Shown: positions 63,355-64,000 of the stretch, one piece after another | Numbering within the stretch: the first letter of the stretch is position 1 | Layout: every line of letters starts with the position of its first letter | Notes under the pieces: model-generated | What the model was told of the DNA's origin: nothing | The model's database searches: none | What the model saw: only the letters and a program-made list of their open reading frames with translations | Made by a program: the position numbers and the translations under genes | NCBI GenBank assembly: GCA_029204225.1 | Contig: CM055106.1 | Coordinates: 34,010,361 to 34,074,360 of the forward strand | Reading direction: 5' to 3' | Source of the DNA: Diphasiastrum complanatum | Taxonomy: Eukaryota; Streptophyta; Lycopodiopsida; Lycopodiales; Lycopodiaceae | DNA: 64,000 bases

Positions 63355-64000
63355 GATTCTAATGTTTCTTCAACTTTTAGGTTCTGTCCTAAAGCACTTA
63401 GCACTCACTTTTCTCCAACAAATGATAGATAAAGAGATCTATGAAGATTTAGGACCCTAAAACACTTCTATCTTGAACCTAGATGGTTTCCAAGCATAGA
63501 AAGGAAGATTGAAACACATGCAACACTTTGCACACACTAACAATGGATTACAAAATCAAACCAACCTGAACACACTCTTGCTTAAGCTCTCAAACTTTCC
63601 AGCAAGTGACCAAATCAAGTTATGGTGTGAAGAGTTACTTGCATTCTTAGAAAATACCCAAAACTAGGATGCCAAGATTACCTAGTAATGAACAAACTTG
63701 ATCAACATATGATCAACACACTAAGATATTGATTCAACCTGTAAAACCACATGTAAACCACACTTCTAAAAGTTTATAAACTCCAGCAAGTGATAAATAC
63801 AAGATTTAGAGGTGAATGAATGAGCACACTTAGTGAATCACAAGACTAGCTTCACTATCTTGTCAAATCTTGGTGTTTAGATGTAGATCTAAGATCACTT
63901 CACATGAGAATGTTCCTCAACCTGTTAAGAACCTGAAAACACACTTGCATAATGGTTAACACCTTCCAGCAAATGCTCCAATCAAATTACATAAGGAGAG
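63355..64000 (-). other. 5' leader of the whole-looking Copia
   Basis: No gene. A-rich sequence between gag and the expected primer site, with repeated short AACCTG segments (for example near 63565, 63738 and 63920). Similar in length to the 600-base leader of the copy at 13935-14520. Confidence 0.6.

Larger units (their letters stand above)
58751..64000 (-). mobile_element. Whole-looking Copia element (minus strand), extends past the right edge
   Basis: 3' LTR 58751-59405, polypurine tract 59406-59418, one uninterrupted gag-pol frame 59401-63354, and a 5' leader from 63355 to the window end. In the related copy at 10968-15181 the primer site lies 600 bases before gag; here it should fall just beyond 64000. 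Nothing visible is broken, so this is the youngest element seen. Its insertion inside a close relative shows repeated activity of the family. Confidence 0.93.

Overview
The window looks like nuclear DNA of a land plant. Its repeats are Ty1/copia and Ty3/gypsy LTR retrotransposons, several with a plant-type initiator-Met-tRNA primer site (TGGTATCAGAGC), together with long GA/CT microsatellites and AT-rich spacers. I found no prokaryotic operon, rRNA or tRNA gene. A copy related to Penelope-like reverse transcriptases could point away from flowering plants (fern, lycophyte, bryophyte or conifer), but that is only a hint.

Layout, left half. 1-10.97 kb is a decayed Copia element (+) split inside its RNase H domain by a 6.6-kb gag-only LTR element with 1.16-kb LTRs and a perfect 5-bp target duplication. 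10.97-15.18 kb is a Copia copy (-) whose RT has been replaced by unrelated sequence. 15.5-18.1 kb is another Copia derivative (+) lacking a recognisable integrase core. 18.1-20.9 kb holds gag-like or unknown ORFs and a related LTR. 20.97-22.1 kb is a Ty3/gypsy integrase relic, followed by a minisatellite, a Copia integrase relic (-), and an LTR with primer site running into a 130-bp GA tract. 25.38-27.56 kb is a small internally deleted Copia with both LTRs. 27.9-33.5 kb is a Copia LTR split by a 5-kb LTR element (-) with no recognisable coding capacity.

Right half. 36.0-37.4 and 42.2-43.65 kb are two copies of one ~1.4-kb sequence that carries a ~66-bp-period array of a small hairpin motif. 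The second copy lies directly downstream of a decayed RT of Penelope-like/rvt-like type (38.96-42.06 kb), so the repeat is probably that element's 3' part. 45.5-46.9 kb is the 5' end of a Copia (-) with a CpG-rich LTR. 47.5-50.0 kb is the most host-like stretch: a cluster of CACGTG boxes with a TATA run, an H3/CENH3-like histone fold, a basic Ser/Pro-rich ORF and two exon-like islands. It is cut off at 50.04 kb by a second copy of the RT-replaced Copia family (50.04-54.70 kb, -). 54.7-56.0 kb is decayed coding-like sequence (-) of unknown family, and 56.5-57.25 kb a gypsy gag/protease relic. 57.25-58.75 kb is the 3' end of a Copia copy, itself interrupted by a whole-looking Copia (-) from 58.75 kb past the right edge, with one 1,317-codon gag-pol ORF.

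The genes do not form a pathway. The region reads as heterochromatic, with repeated nesting of elements. The items most worth a second look are the RT-replaced Copia family seen in two copies, the periodic hairpin array beside the Penelope-like RT, and the histone-like sequence.
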